DNA from: Brasilonema sp. UFV-L1
GTDB taxonomy: Bacteria; Cyanobacteriota; Cyanobacteriia; Cyanobacteriales; Nostocaceae
Assembly (NCBI RefSeq): GCF_012912105.1
Contig: NZ_QMEA01000066.1
Coordinates: forward strand, 1-62,984
DNA length: 62,984 bases
Reading direction: 5' to 3'
The notes below the pieces were generated by a model. That model ran no database searches. It was not told where the DNA came from and saw nothing but the letters and a program-made list of their open reading frames with translations. A program made the translations under genes and the position numbers. Numbering within the stretch: the first letter of the stretch is position 1; every line of letters starts with the position of its first letter. Of the stretch, positions 9,131-17,497 are shown one piece after another.

Positions 9131-9742
9131 ATGAAAGGTAAGTTAATCAGTAAAGAACAGCAGAAAGTAATTTTGATTGTAAGCTTGGCATACATTTTGC
9201 CCGTTCTAGTGATTTATCTGGGATTGGTTCCTTTCTCCTGGCGGTTTTATATCCTGATATTGGCTGCTATAGCTATTTTTAATATCGCGCGACTGTACCG
9301 ATTTTCTGCTTTAGAACTGGGATTTACTAAAAAATACCTGGTAACTTCTCTTTTTGCGATCGCGCTACCAACATTGGCTTCTGCTTTGCTCATGTTCATT
9401 TACTATATTATGCAAGGGGCACGCATCGACAACTCTGCATACAAATGGACTTTCTATCTTTTCTTTGTTGGTGTATCTTCTCCTGTACAAGAGTTTCTAT
9501 ATCGCGGCTTTTTATTCGGTATTTTTTCTAGAGCAAAGTTGGCGATTTGGGTACAGATTCTGCTCTCGACATTACTCTACAGTTTCGTTCATCTCATCTA
9601 TCGAGATGTACCTACGCTGCTGTCCACATTTATCCTTGGTATGTTCTGGGGCTGTCACTACGCAAAGTATCGCAATTTATATAGTATCATCATCAGTCAC
9701 TCACTACTTGGTGCGATCGCTATCCTGGTTGGACTAGTGTAA
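9131..9742 (+). CDS. CPBP (CAAX/Abi) family intramembrane protease
   Basis: 203 aa from ATG 9131, 2 bp after the CHAT stop; GTG 9125 would overlap it. There are six or so hydrophobic helices. The CPBP motifs are visible: PVQEFLYRG (motif 1), SFVHLIYRD (motif 2) and the C-terminal ISHSLLG (motif 3). Motif 1 is normally EExxxR; the first Glu is Gln here (QEFLYR), which could lower or alter activity. The family comprises membrane metalloproteases that process prenylated proteins or bacteriocin-related peptides. It is the last gene of the sigma-like/DUF1822/CHAT cassette. The repeat array begins about 100 bp downstream. Confidence 0.85.
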   Translation: MKGKLISKEQQKVILIVSLAYILPVLVIYLGLVPFSWRFYILILAAIAIFNIARLYRFSALELGFTKKYLVTSLFAIALPTLASALLMFIYYIMQGARIDNSAYKWTFYLFFVGVSSPVQEFLYRGFLFGIFSRAKLAIWVQILLSTLLYSFVHLIYRDVPTLLSTFILGMFWGCHYAKYRNLYSIIISHSLLGAIAILVGLV

Positions 9743-9832
9743 GCCATAATCCAATACGCTTGCTGTTAGTGGTGTTTAGTTTTGTTAAGATCCCCCAATA
9801 GACTAATTACAGGTTCAGATAATTTACAGTTA

Positions 9833-10470
9833 GTCTGGTATAATAAAGCTCATGCAAAATTGGTTGAGTGTTTTGCAGTACAGGGTGATTCTCCTACGTA
9901 TATAAACTGAGTTTGTAATGCGATCGCTATAAGAGTGATGGTATCAGGCTTAAGCAAAGTTTTTTGAGTATTGTGCAGCACGGGGTGACTATCGTACGTA
10001 TCTAAATTGAGCAGGAGTGCGATCGCGCCCCGGCGGGGCGAAAGCCCATCCATTGGTGTCAACTTAAGCTGAAACCCTTGTCATTACTTCAGAATCATGC
10101 CTTATTATACTCGTCCACAATTGTCGCTTTACCTCACCCCGCTTTTGGCTACGCCAAAGTTCCCCTCCCCTTAGTAAGGGGAGGGGTTAGGGGTGAGGTT
10201 AAATCAACGTGGAATTAAGGCTTAAACGTTAAGTTGACACCAATGAAGCCCATCGCTATTTTAGTGAGTCTGGTAAGCAAAGTTTTTTGAGTATTGTGCA
10301 GCACGGGGTGACTATCGTACGTATCTAGATTGAGCAGGAGTGCGATCGCGCCCCGGCATGGCGAAAGCCCATCGCTATTTTAGTGAGTCTGGTATCAAGC
10401 TCAAGAAGAATTTTCTAAGTATTTGCAGCACAGGGTAACTCTCCTACGTATCTATATTGTTGAGTAGAAA
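9833..10470. repeat. Degenerate tandem array with a 36-bp conserved core (copies A-D)
   Basis: Four cores begin at 9874, 9974, 10297 and 10424. Each carries TGCAGYAC, then GGGTRAYT, then TACGTAT and an AT-rich end. Flanks are also shared: each core is preceded by CTGGTAT-like sequence and an AAG-T4 run. After removal of the MITE the unit length is about 100-127 bp. The cores contain the self-complementary TACGTA. Copy D ends 28 bp before the start of the gene at 10487, so a promoter-like role is possible. It is not a CRISPR: units are imperfect and there are no uniform spacers. Confidence 0.7.
10051..10245. mobile_element. 195-bp MITE with 17-bp terminal inverted repeats and 9-bp target duplication
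   Basis: The ends are CATTGGTGTCAACTTAA (10051-10067) and its perfect inverse TTAAGTTGACACCAATG (10229-10245). The 9-bp direct repeat AAGCCCATC flanks it at 10042-10050 and 10246-10254. The neighbouring array unit at 10360-10390 shows the empty site. The interior holds a long nested palindrome (ACCTCACCCC ... GGGGTGAGGT around CCCCTCCCC/GGGGAGGGG). There is no coding capacity, so movement would need a transposase elsewhere; a 9-bp duplication fits IS4-like elements, an inference only. Confidence 0.85.
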
Positions 10471-10486
10471 TCAAGAGAGCCAGATC

Positions 10487-10777
10487 ATGAAGCAAATGAT
10501 GACTATTTCTGGAGGGATACTCTTTGCTGTTGCAATGATATCTCTAATTTTTGGCGGTGCAACTTTTGTGCGGATCATTCAATTTCAAAATGAGTTAAAA
10601 AGTCGAGGTCAAGCTAATAAGATATTTAGTGAAGTGACAGGTTTGGAAAAGTTCAACGAGCAAGAATTGAAAGGGAAGCAGGATGTAATGTTTGCCTCTC
10701 TTGCAACTGCTGGAATATTCGGTTCTGCTGGCATCGGTCTTGCAATTGCAGGAAGAAATAAGGCGATACAAGGCTAA
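10487..10777 (+). CDS. Small two-helix membrane protein, unknown
   Basis: 96 aa from ATG 10487, with a weak AAGAGAG ribosome site just before it. One hydrophobic helix spans about residues 8-30 (ILFAVAMISLIFGGATFV). A soluble charged stretch (about 38-65) follows, then a second helix (about 68-88) rich in Gly and Ala. I do not recognise the family. Repeat copy D lies directly upstream and copy E directly downstream, so the gene sits between two repeat units. Confidence 0.5.
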   Translation: MKQMMTISGGILFAVAMISLIFGGATFVRIIQFQNELKSRGQANKIFSEVTGLEKFNEQELKGKQDVMFASLATAGIFGSAGIGLAIAGRNKAIQG

Positions 10778-10824
10778 AAGGTCATAAAAAGAATTGTAGG
10801 TTGAGAACAAATTTATTCACTGTT

Positions 10825-10860
10825 TGCAGCACGGGGTGACTCTAGTACGTATCTATATTG
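10825..10860. repeat. Fifth copy (E) of the 36-bp core repeat
   Basis: TGCAGCACGGGGTGACT followed by TACGTATCTATATTG, nearly identical to copy D. It stands alone between two small genes, about 126 bp before the exported protein at 10987. Confidence 0.65.
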
Positions 10861-10986
10861 CGAGGGATACGAAATTGCAAAGGGAAGTCAGAATGTCTGC
10901 TGCTGTAAGCTTCCATTCTGCAATTCTATCTACAACCATCGATGATCGCAGTTAACAAAAACTACCACTATAAGGAATACAGTCTT

Positions 10987-11541
10987 ATGAAATTCATTGT
11001 TGCGTTATCAAGTCTTGCTTTATTTTCACTCTCTAGCGTTTCTCCGTGTTTAGCCGCAAGTCAATCGATCAGTCCCTCAGCAGATCAATCCCTATCGAGT
11101 CAATTTTTACCCAGTGCAGCAAAAACAATCCAGGTGGCTCAGACCTTCGGCTCTGTCACCCAAGTAATCAATACAGTAGACCGCGAGATACGCAACAGAG
11201 AAAGAGCTAGGCAAAGACAAGAACGTTTAGATATCTATAGACAACGAAGTGAGGAACGACAAAGAAAGCTAGAGGCCTCTAGAGAAGCAGCTAGGCAACG
11301 GCGAGAAGCAGCTAGACAACGGCGAGAAGCATACCTGCAAAGCCTCACCCCCCAGCAGCGAGAAGAATTTCTAGCAGCAGAACGGGAAAGAAACGCTCGG
11401 ATGTTGACCATCTATGGTGACATATTAAAGAAGACGGCACCCATGTGGGGCAATGGTGGTTCCAGCACTGGAACGGGGAGCCGTAGTCAGCTTGAAAATT
11501 GCTACAACGACCAAGGCCAGATGAAATGTTGGAGAGAATGA
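10987..11541 (+). CDS. Exported Arg/Gln-rich coiled-coil protein, unknown
   Basis: 184 aa from ATG 10987, with AAGGA about 10 nt upstream. A signal peptide is clear (MKFIVALSSLALFSLSSV, then a likely cut after CLAA). Residues about 60-140 are strongly charged and helical, with near-repeats of ARQRREA, consistent with a coiled coil. The C-terminus has two Cys (ENCYNDQGQMKCWRE) that could form a disulfide. No family is recognised. It is the first of several exported proteins in this stretch. Confidence 0.6.
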   Translation: MKFIVALSSLALFSLSSVSPCLAASQSISPSADQSLSSQFLPSAAKTIQVAQTFGSVTQVINTVDREIRNRERARQRQERLDIYRQRSEERQRKLEASREAARQRREAARQRREAYLQSLTPQQREEFLAAERERNARMLTIYGDILKKTAPMWGNGGSSTGTGSRSQLENCYNDQGQMKCWRE

Positions 11542-11691
11542 TCCTACTTTTACGCTTTAAGTAAGTCGGCACAAATAATCATCACTGGTTTGTAGTTGTG
11601 CTTGAGCGAAGACAGCGCAACTACGAGCCAAATACAGAGATTTTACGCAAAGTACCTTCCAACAATACTACCTTGGACATTTTGATATCAA

Positions 11692-12294
11692 ATGCCAAAA
11701 TTTATGTTTAAGCTTCCAAAGAAGCTAGTAAGTCTTTCCTTTGTAGGTGGTGCGATGCTCCAGCAGGGAGCCAAGCCCTTGCGGGCGATCGCACTGTTAC
11801 TTATTCCAACCACCTCTTCCTATGCTACAAGCCTTAATAGTATTTTCTTCATTACCAAGACTGACAACGGTAATCAGGTGCATTATGGTGTGCAGACTAA
11901 TGCAGACTGTTCTGTGAAAACTTCTAAACCTGTGTACCCCTACTGGAAGCTCGAAAGTGGTCGGTTAGAGCGTTTGCTTGCTATGGAGGTTCCAGCTTTT
12001 GGTATTGCCAGCCAATCAGTCTCAGGTAACGAAGTAGTCATGGAAGTGAACGGCTTCAAAGCACGAGGAATTTCAAAACCGATTACAATTCGGTCTACCC
12101 GATTAAAAAGTCAAGAGTGTCAAATATCAGCTTTTACAAAAATCAACGGCGAAGCTACTCAGCTACTCCAAGTCCATATTGATTTGACTAGACAGGGTTT
12201 ATTTGGGCTTGGTGGTACCGTTCACAGCATCAGATTTTACGGTGTTGGTGAAAAGCAGGAAGAGATTGTCTGTAGATCTAATTGTAGTTTCTAA
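11692..12294 (+). CDS. Exported protein resembling DUF4833
   Basis: 200 aa. The N-terminus is basic then hydrophobic (about 5-45), likely a signal peptide ending near SSYATS. The body (SIFFITKTDNGNQVHYGV ... VYPYWKLESG ... LAMEVPAFGI) resembles the DUF4833 fold of exported proteins with unknown role. Four Cys (CSVK, CQIS, CRSNC) fit an exported, disulfide-bonded protein. Start choice is uncertain; an internal Met at residue 5 is an alternative. A GGGAGCCAAGCCC repeat-like stretch lies within the leader. Confidence 0.5.
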   Translation: MPKFMFKLPKKLVSLSFVGGAMLQQGAKPLRAIALLLIPTTSSYATSLNSIFFITKTDNGNQVHYGVQTNADCSVKTSKPVYPYWKLESGRLERLLAMEVPAFGIASQSVSGNEVVMEVNGFKARGISKPITIRSTRLKSQECQISAFTKINGEATQLLQVHIDLTRQGLFGLGGTVHSIRFYGVGEKQEEIVCRSNCSF

Positions 12295-12426
12295 GGGTCC
12301 GTGCCACTGACTGTCTAATCCAACTGGTCGATGATCTGGCTGAGGATCTGGTCTATTCATATTCAAAGTTTCGCAGCCATTAGGTCATTAGATAATGTAT
12401 TGCTAGCTAATTTGTAGAAGAAAATA

Positions 12427-13182
12427 ATGTTGAAAATGAAAAGTTTTAACCTCCCAAAATTATTACTTGCTACCCTGACACTCTTAGTATCCATTCCTCA
12501 TCCTGGAATGGCGGCACCCAATATATGTGAAGAGTGGGGTAATCATCGCTATATGAATTTCAGAGATGATGGTCCTGGGAAAAGAAAGCGTGGCTATGTG
12601 TGTGTTGTCATCAGAGACAACCCTAATTTGAAAGGCGTATTGACTTTAAAGCATCTGAATAACCGTGGAAATTGGGATATTTTAGTCGGTACACATTTTG
12701 ATCCCGCCTCCAAGAAGATGTATGGCGGAATTAATTATCAAAACAACCGTGGCAGCGTTGATGAATTGGTGTGGCTTCCAGGTACTAGTAATAGAGAGTA
12801 CGTAGTTGTTGCATTTCCCAACTCCAACACACCATCCAATGCTTGTCTGGTTTTTCATAGGATTAATAATTCCGAAATCATAGGTCAAGCATTAGGTGAG
12901 GCTCTAATTAAAGCAGGAATTAGATATGTTTCAGGAGGTAATAACCTAAGTCAAAAAGACAAAGCCCAATCTGATCGAATCATAGGTGCTGGGTTATCCG
13001 TATTAAGTAGGAATAATCTTGCAGATGTAGGATATGACGTAGTACTCAATGAGATTAGTATTCAACTTTCTAATTTTTTTGGCACCGACTCTTGGATGCT
13101 TGACTTCGGCGTAAGCTATTTTGGCAACTATGTAAAAGAATCTGGTAAATTTTTGTTTGATAAAAATATGAGATGTACCTGA
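12427..13182 (+). CDS. Exported protein, unknown family
   Basis: 251 aa. It has a good signal peptide (MLKMKSFNLPKLLLATLTLL ... GMAA). Next comes an about 100-residue beta-rich domain with paired Cys (NICEEWG, YVCVVI) and Asn/Gly-rich loops. A C-terminal helical half (about 155-251) ends in a Cys (DKNMRCT). I do not recognise the fold. It lies in the run of exported proteins upstream of the helicase and protease genes. A solo MITE end lies 18 bp after its stop. Confidence 0.55.
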   Translation: MLKMKSFNLPKLLLATLTLLVSIPHPGMAAPNICEEWGNHRYMNFRDDGPGKRKRGYVCVVIRDNPNLKGVLTLKHLNNRGNWDILVGTHFDPASKKMYGGINYQNNRGSVDELVWLPGTSNREYVVVAFPNSNTPSNACLVFHRINNSEIIGQALGEALIKAGIRYVSGGNNLSQKDKAQSDRIIGAGLSVLSRNNLADVGYDVVLNEISIQLSNFFGTDSWMLDFGVSYFGNYVKESGKFLFDKNMRCT

Positions 13183-13199
13183 GAGGACGACACGCAGCA

Positions 13200-13216
13200 C
13201 ATTGGTGTCAACTTAA
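13200..13216 (+). mobile_element. Solo terminal repeat of the 10051 MITE family
   Basis: CATTGGTGTCAACTTAA is identical to the left end of the MITE at 10051. No matching right end follows within the gap, so this is a decayed copy or the end of a deleted element. Confidence 0.6.
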
Positions 13217-13376
13217 ATTGTTCGTATTTCAGGGAATGTTCTTATTAAATCTAGTAATGGCAAGACTTTGTTAGTGGCATACAACAGCTTAACCAGAAAC
13301 TTGCCTACTTTCAACTAATTAGAGAAGATGATGATTTTAAGATTTGTGATAATATTTTTAATGTCAAAAAAAAGAA

Positions 13377-15611
13377 TCAATACGAATTGTCATATCCTTG
13401 CCAAAGAGCAACCTGCTGTCTCAGTTCCGACATATCTAAATGATTGCTGGCAAATGCTTTCCGTAAAAGTGGATAAGGAATAAACTCATCATACTTTTGA
13501 ATTTGTGGAGCTTCAGCATCATTGACTAAATCCTCATTATTTATTCTTTGCTCACATAATGAAACAATTTCAAAATAAACAGATTGGAATTTTTTATGAG
13601 CTAATTTAAGTGTTAAGAAATAAGGATGATCGCCACTTATACTGCTAATTTCCAACGACTCACGGCAAAAACAGTTCAGCAATCTTTCCAAAGTACGGTA
13701 AGCGACAGTACCCATCCAAGGAAAAATACAGCACTTTCCCTTTTCTAATTGTAAAATATTACGTTTATCAAGTCCAGCATCTCTTGCTAATTCACGAACT
13801 GACTGCAAACGCTTCAAAGCATTGTTTTGTAAGTAGCTATACTCCATATCCTCAAACAACACCTGTCGCATTCGTTGCAAAACTCTTGTATGAATCGTAC
13901 CACTACCACCCCGCCAAAAAATACTAGCCTTACCATCTACCTGCTTAACTAAAATAATCTTTCTTTTAAAATCAACATCTGTAACTTCCCAAGTTTTCCC
14001 TGCCAATGCAAATACATGTCCGACAGGAGAGGGCATTACGATACTACCAATTTCTGTTGTTCCTTGCTTAACAACATATTCTTGATTATCAGGAAAGACA
14101 GCATAAAACTGAAACTTTCCTACCACCTTTTCCCCAGCCAAACCAACAATAAGTTTACCTTGCTCAGTTAAGTGAAGATGGTCAATATCAATCAGATAGC
14201 GCAACAATAACTTAAAATCTTCCTGAGAAATAGCAGCAAAACTTGGTAGACTTAAAACCTGTTTAGCAAGAGCAGCAGGAGAAAGTTCTCCCATTGCTAC
14301 TAAAACACTCATTGTCTGATGATATAACAAACTCAAAGGATATCTAAGAGGCTTAATTGGTTCAATCCACCGTTCCTCTAAATAAAGTTGAATAATTGCG
14401 ATACATTGCAAAAGTTGCCAAGGAACTTGTTCCGGTAAAGATGCTTCTGAATGTACTTTCTCCTCAGCACAAACAAACCGCATATCAGCAGCCTCACCTC
14501 TTCTTCCAGTACGTCCCAACCGCTGTAAAAAACTAGCAACAGAAAGAGGCGATTCCAACTGAATAACTCTCTCCAAATAACCAATATCAATACCCAACTC
14601 TAAAGTCAACGTCGCAGCAGTCACCGCAGGTTGATTTGGTTCACGCATAGCAGCTTCAGCCGCTTGACGCAAACTAGCAGAGATACTGCCATGATGCACA
14701 TGATAAATATCTGAATACCCCTCCTCAGCAGCAATTTGACGCAAAGATGAAATCACAGATTCCGTTTGCGACTTATTATTCGCAAAAATCAGACACTTCC
14801 GAGACTTACTCAAATTAAAAAGATATCTATCATATACACTTACATCTCCTTCCATCTTCTCTTTTTCTTTCTTCGCGTCCTTCGCGCCTTTGCGGTTCGT
14901 TTCATAAACATAAAAATGCTCCACCGCAAGTCGAATTTGACGTTTTCCTCCCTCAATATTTGGAGTAACCACCAACCTATCACTCCCAGAACATAACCAC
15001 TCCTCAGCCATCGAGTAATCACCCAAAGTCGCCGACAAACCAATTCTTCGGGGTTCTCTTTGCATCACTCTTCCCAACCGTGCTAATTGACAAAGAATCT
15101 GACAACCTCGTTCCGAACCCATAAATGCATGAATTTCATCGATGATGACAAACCGTAAATCACCAAACAAACGCGTCAACTCATGATGTTTGTTGATTAA
15201 CAAACTTTCTAAAGATTCTGGTGTAATTTGCAGAATCCCCTTAGGATTCTTAAGAAGCTTTGCTTTATGACTTTGACTAACATCACCGTGCCAATACCAA
15301 ACTGGAATATCCGCTTCTTTTAATAAATCATTGAGACGTTCAAATTGGTCATTAATTAAAGCTTTGATAGGACCAATATAGAGTGTACCAATTGTAGTAG
15401 AGGGATTTTCATGTAAGAGAGTCAAAACTGGTAAAAACGCTGCTTCTGTTTTCCCCGAAGCAGTACCAGCAGCAACGAGTAAATGAGCGTCAGTGTTAAA
15501 AATCACTTTACAAGCTTCAATTTGAACTGGTCTTAATTCAGTCCAGTTATGATTGTAAATATATTGTTGGATAAAGGGGGCGAGTCTGGAAAATAATGAT
15601 GGAGAACTCAT
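13377..15611 (-). CDS. Lhr-like DEAD/DEAH-box helicase (Shango SngC/BrxH-like)
   Basis: 744 aa. Superfamily 2 helicase: Q-like motif RPVQIEA (27-33), Walker A AAGTASGKT (47-55), DEIH (158-161), SAT (193-195), and motif VI QRLGRTGRRG near 375. The C-terminal half resembles the large helicases paired with BrxD-type ATPases and TerB proteins in defence loci. At residues about 237-253 it carries a charged insert, ETNRKGAKDAKKEKEKM, matching a repeat also found in menC. The likely partners, an ATPase and a TerB_C protein, lie on the same strand at 24.5-27.3 kb, with unrelated genes between. It probably unwinds or translocates on invading DNA; this is inferred. Its start is 82 bp from the divergent gene at 15694. 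Confidence 0.85.
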   Translation of the reverse strand: MSSPSLFSRLAPFIQQYIYNHNWTELRPVQIEACKVIFNTDAHLLVAAGTASGKTEAAFLPVLTLLHENPSTTIGTLYIGPIKALINDQFERLNDLLKEADIPVWYWHGDVSQSHKAKLLKNPKGILQITPESLESLLINKHHELTRLFGDLRFVIIDEIHAFMGSERGCQILCQLARLGRVMQREPRRIGLSATLGDYSMAEEWLCSGSDRLVVTPNIEGGKRQIRLAVEHFYVYETNRKGAKDAKKEKEKMEGDVSVYDRYLFNLSKSRKCLIFANNKSQTESVISSLRQIAAEEGYSDIYHVHHGSISASLRQAAEAAMREPNQPAVTAATLTLELGIDIGYLERVIQLESPLSVASFLQRLGRTGRRGEAADMRFVCAEEKVHSEASLPEQVPWQLLQCIAIIQLYLEERWIEPIKPLRYPLSLLYHQTMSVLVAMGELSPAALAKQVLSLPSFAAISQEDFKLLLRYLIDIDHLHLTEQGKLIVGLAGEKVVGKFQFYAVFPDNQEYVVKQGTTEIGSIVMPSPVGHVFALAGKTWEVTDVDFKRKIILVKQVDGKASIFWRGGSGTIHTRVLQRMRQVLFEDMEYSYLQNNALKRLQSVRELARDAGLDKRNILQLEKGKCCIFPWMGTVAYRTLERLLNCFCRESLEISSISGDHPYFLTLKLAHKKFQSVYFEIVSLCEQRINNEDLVNDAEAPQIQKYDEFIPYPLLRKAFASNHLDMSELRQQVALWQGYDNSY
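14861..14903 (-). repeat. In-frame dispersed repeat within the helicase gene
   Basis: On the coding strand it begins GAAACGAACCGCAAAGGCGC and encodes ETNRKGAKDAKKEKE. The same module in the same frame is found at 61875-61923 (menC) and, partially, at 35923-35958. It lies between conserved helicase motifs in a likely surface loop. Confidence 0.7.
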
Positions 15612-15693
15612 TATCTAAGTGGGTAAGAAAGATTAAAAAAAGGGAAACACTGTTTGTGTCAATGAAAAGCACAACAGTGTAGGAGTTATAACT

Positions 15694-16683
15694 ATGACAT
15701 TTTACAAGCGTTTAGCTACTGTTGTATTAGCAATAGCTACAGTAATAGGAATAGCATTTTTTCATACACTTGCTTTCGCATTGCCAGAACACGAAGTTGA
15801 TGCGATCGCATCTCAGACTACCGTATTAATAGCACCAGCGTTAGAAGAAGGAGATATAAAAGCACGTAGGGAGTGGGACCCAGGTTCTGGGGTGATAATA
15901 GCACGAAAAGGTAAAACTTATTACGCACTTACGACACTCGGTGTTGTGCAAACGAAAGGATTTTATGGGGTACGCACGAGTGACGGGAAAGTACACTTAG
16001 TAGAACATAAAGAAGATAATTCCAGCATTCATCCTTTAACTAGGGAAGAGGGAGAACTAAGAACAAAAGTTAAAAATCTTGATTTAGCACTGGTAAAATT
16101 TGAGAGCGAACATGACTATCCTGTTGCTTCTTTGGGAAATTCTGAGTTACTTAGAAGCAAAGATGTATTATATGTTTCTGGTTGGCCCATACCCCAAAAT
16201 CAAACTCCTCGTCGGGAACGGGTTACAGAAGTCACATCATTAAATCAAATGCCTTCTCAACTTCATTCTGAAGACGGTTATAGCTTAGCTTACAACATTC
16301 AAACCCGTCAGGGCATGGATGGCGGTCCAGTATTTAGTAAAGATGGACAAGTTGTTGCTATTCACCGAAGCGAAAGCAAAAATGAACATGGATATTGTCT
16401 TGAGCCAAAATTAAGCGGAAATAATAGTTGTGGTTTGCCAATTAGTCATATTGTGCATGCGATCGAAGCAGAGGATATGCGCTTGAGTTTTGATCGCAGT
16501 TCGATAAATCCAAAAGTGATTGCGCGGGGAATAGCAAATAAATCAAAAGCGGATGTTATTCCGGATGTTTACAAACTGTTTACCTTTGATTTAGATGCAA
16601 TGTTGAGAAATAAGCCTTCTTTAGGATGTGGAAGTCTATTGCTAGGAGATAAATGTCCAAGAAGAGATACATCTAAACCGTAA
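15694..16683 (+). CDS. Exported trypsin-like fold protein lacking catalytic His and Ser
   Basis: 329 aa. Signal peptide 1-29 (VVLAIATVIGIAFFH ... AFA). It aligns along its length with the intact proteases at 17498 and 18413. The His position reads LTTLGVV instead of LTNxHVV, giving Gly83. The Asp is kept (NLDLALVKF, Asp130). The Ser motif GMSGGP reads GMDGGP, giving Asp209. Two of three catalytic residues are therefore gone, so it should be inactive and may bind peptides or regulate its neighbours. The frame is intact and long, arguing against a plain pseudogene. The C-terminal about 80 residues are extra to the protease fold and contain paired Cys. Confidence 0.75.
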   Translation: MTFYKRLATVVLAIATVIGIAFFHTLAFALPEHEVDAIASQTTVLIAPALEEGDIKARREWDPGSGVIIARKGKTYYALTTLGVVQTKGFYGVRTSDGKVHLVEHKEDNSSIHPLTREEGELRTKVKNLDLALVKFESEHDYPVASLGNSELLRSKDVLYVSGWPIPQNQTPRRERVTEVTSLNQMPSQLHSEDGYSLAYNIQTRQGMDGGPVFSKDGQVVAIHRSESKNEHGYCLEPKLSGNNSCGLPISHIVHAIEAEDMRLSFDRSSINPKVIARGIANKSKADVIPDVYKLFTFDLDAMLRNKPSLGCGSLLLGDKCPRRDTSKP

Positions 16684-16890
16684 CCAATCTGAGCAAGTTT
16701 CTGTTTGCAGACACAACGCCTGCTCATCGCTACAACTAACAGCAGTCATGACTTCTACAATTTCATCGACAAAGTTCTCATTAATTCTTCACATTTCACT
16801 TTTATCTTCCAGACTCAAAGTATAATATATGTACAATCTTTATGTAAAAAAAATTATATTTTCTGTTTTAGAATTGACATCAGGTGTGAA

Positions 16891-17475
16891 ATGATCATGA
16901 AATTGAGTTTATTTATCCAAGTCCTTAGTGTCATCGCGATCGCACTCAGTTCTACTGCAATTAATGTTCAACCCAGCTATGCTCAGAAAGAGAAATTTTT
17001 CTGCGGTATGAGCAGGGGTAATCCAGCAACAATTGTTAACACCAATAGGGGAAATAAACCAATAATTAGCTGGGTGTATACGGCTTTTCCACCACCTTGG
17101 ACGCCTCAGCAACGCTGTGAGGAAATCTCTGAGAGGTTCAATCGCTTCTATCAAAATGGCACACTAAAGTTTATCAGAGCAGGGGAATTTGGTCGTCAAC
17201 CTGTGTTGTGTGTTGCCAGTTACAGTGGTGGTTCTTGTTTGCCTGATGGGGTATTAGTCACTTTCAAACCAGGAACAAACGCCCAGCTTATTCTATATCG
17301 GTTGCTGAATAAATCGGTTGGGGGCGGTGGCAAAATCATTGAACTGACAGATAATAAAAGCAACAATGTGATTTCCAATGTCGGTAAAGCCTCTTATCTT
17401 GATGTACAAAAGCTCATTGGTGAGGGAAGCGAATCAGAAAAATGCCCATCTGGAGTACCGATGTGGGAATGTTGA
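16891..17475 (+). CDS. COP23-domain exported protein
   Basis: 194 aa from ATG 16891; ATG 16897 is equally possible, with AGGTG at 16882-16886. The signal peptide runs to about QPSYA. The mature part matches the COP23 (circadian oscillating protein) family: FFCGMSRGNPATIVNTNRG, then ISWVYTAFPPPWTPQQRCEEISERFNRFYQNGTL, VLCVASYSGGSC and LPDGVLVTFKPG. Six or so Cys suggest disulfides outside the cytoplasm. The family is cyanobacterial with unknown biochemical role. Placement between trypsin-like genes on the same strand recurs in cyanobacteria as I recall, hinting at a protease partner or substrate. It is followed after 22 bp by the protease at 17498. Confidence 0.8.
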   Translation: MIMKLSLFIQVLSVIAIALSSTAINVQPSYAQKEKFFCGMSRGNPATIVNTNRGNKPIISWVYTAFPPPWTPQQRCEEISERFNRFYQNGTLKFIRAGEFGRQPVLCVASYSGGSCLPDGVLVTFKPGTNAQLILYRLLNKSVGGGGKIIELTDNKSNNVISNVGKASYLDVQKLIGEGSESEKCPSGVPMWEC

Positions 17476-17497
17476 GAAAATCGTAAGGTAAACCAAC

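Noticed and set aside
9833-10470. Possible CRISPR array
   Set aside because: Repeats are imperfect, long and spaced 100-127 bp with similar flanks; no uniform spacers and no cas genes.
13183-13376. Short plus-strand frame (SGIQQLNQKLAYFQLIRED) before the helicase end
   Set aside because: No start, no family; probably chance or an undecipherable element remnant after the solo MITE end.
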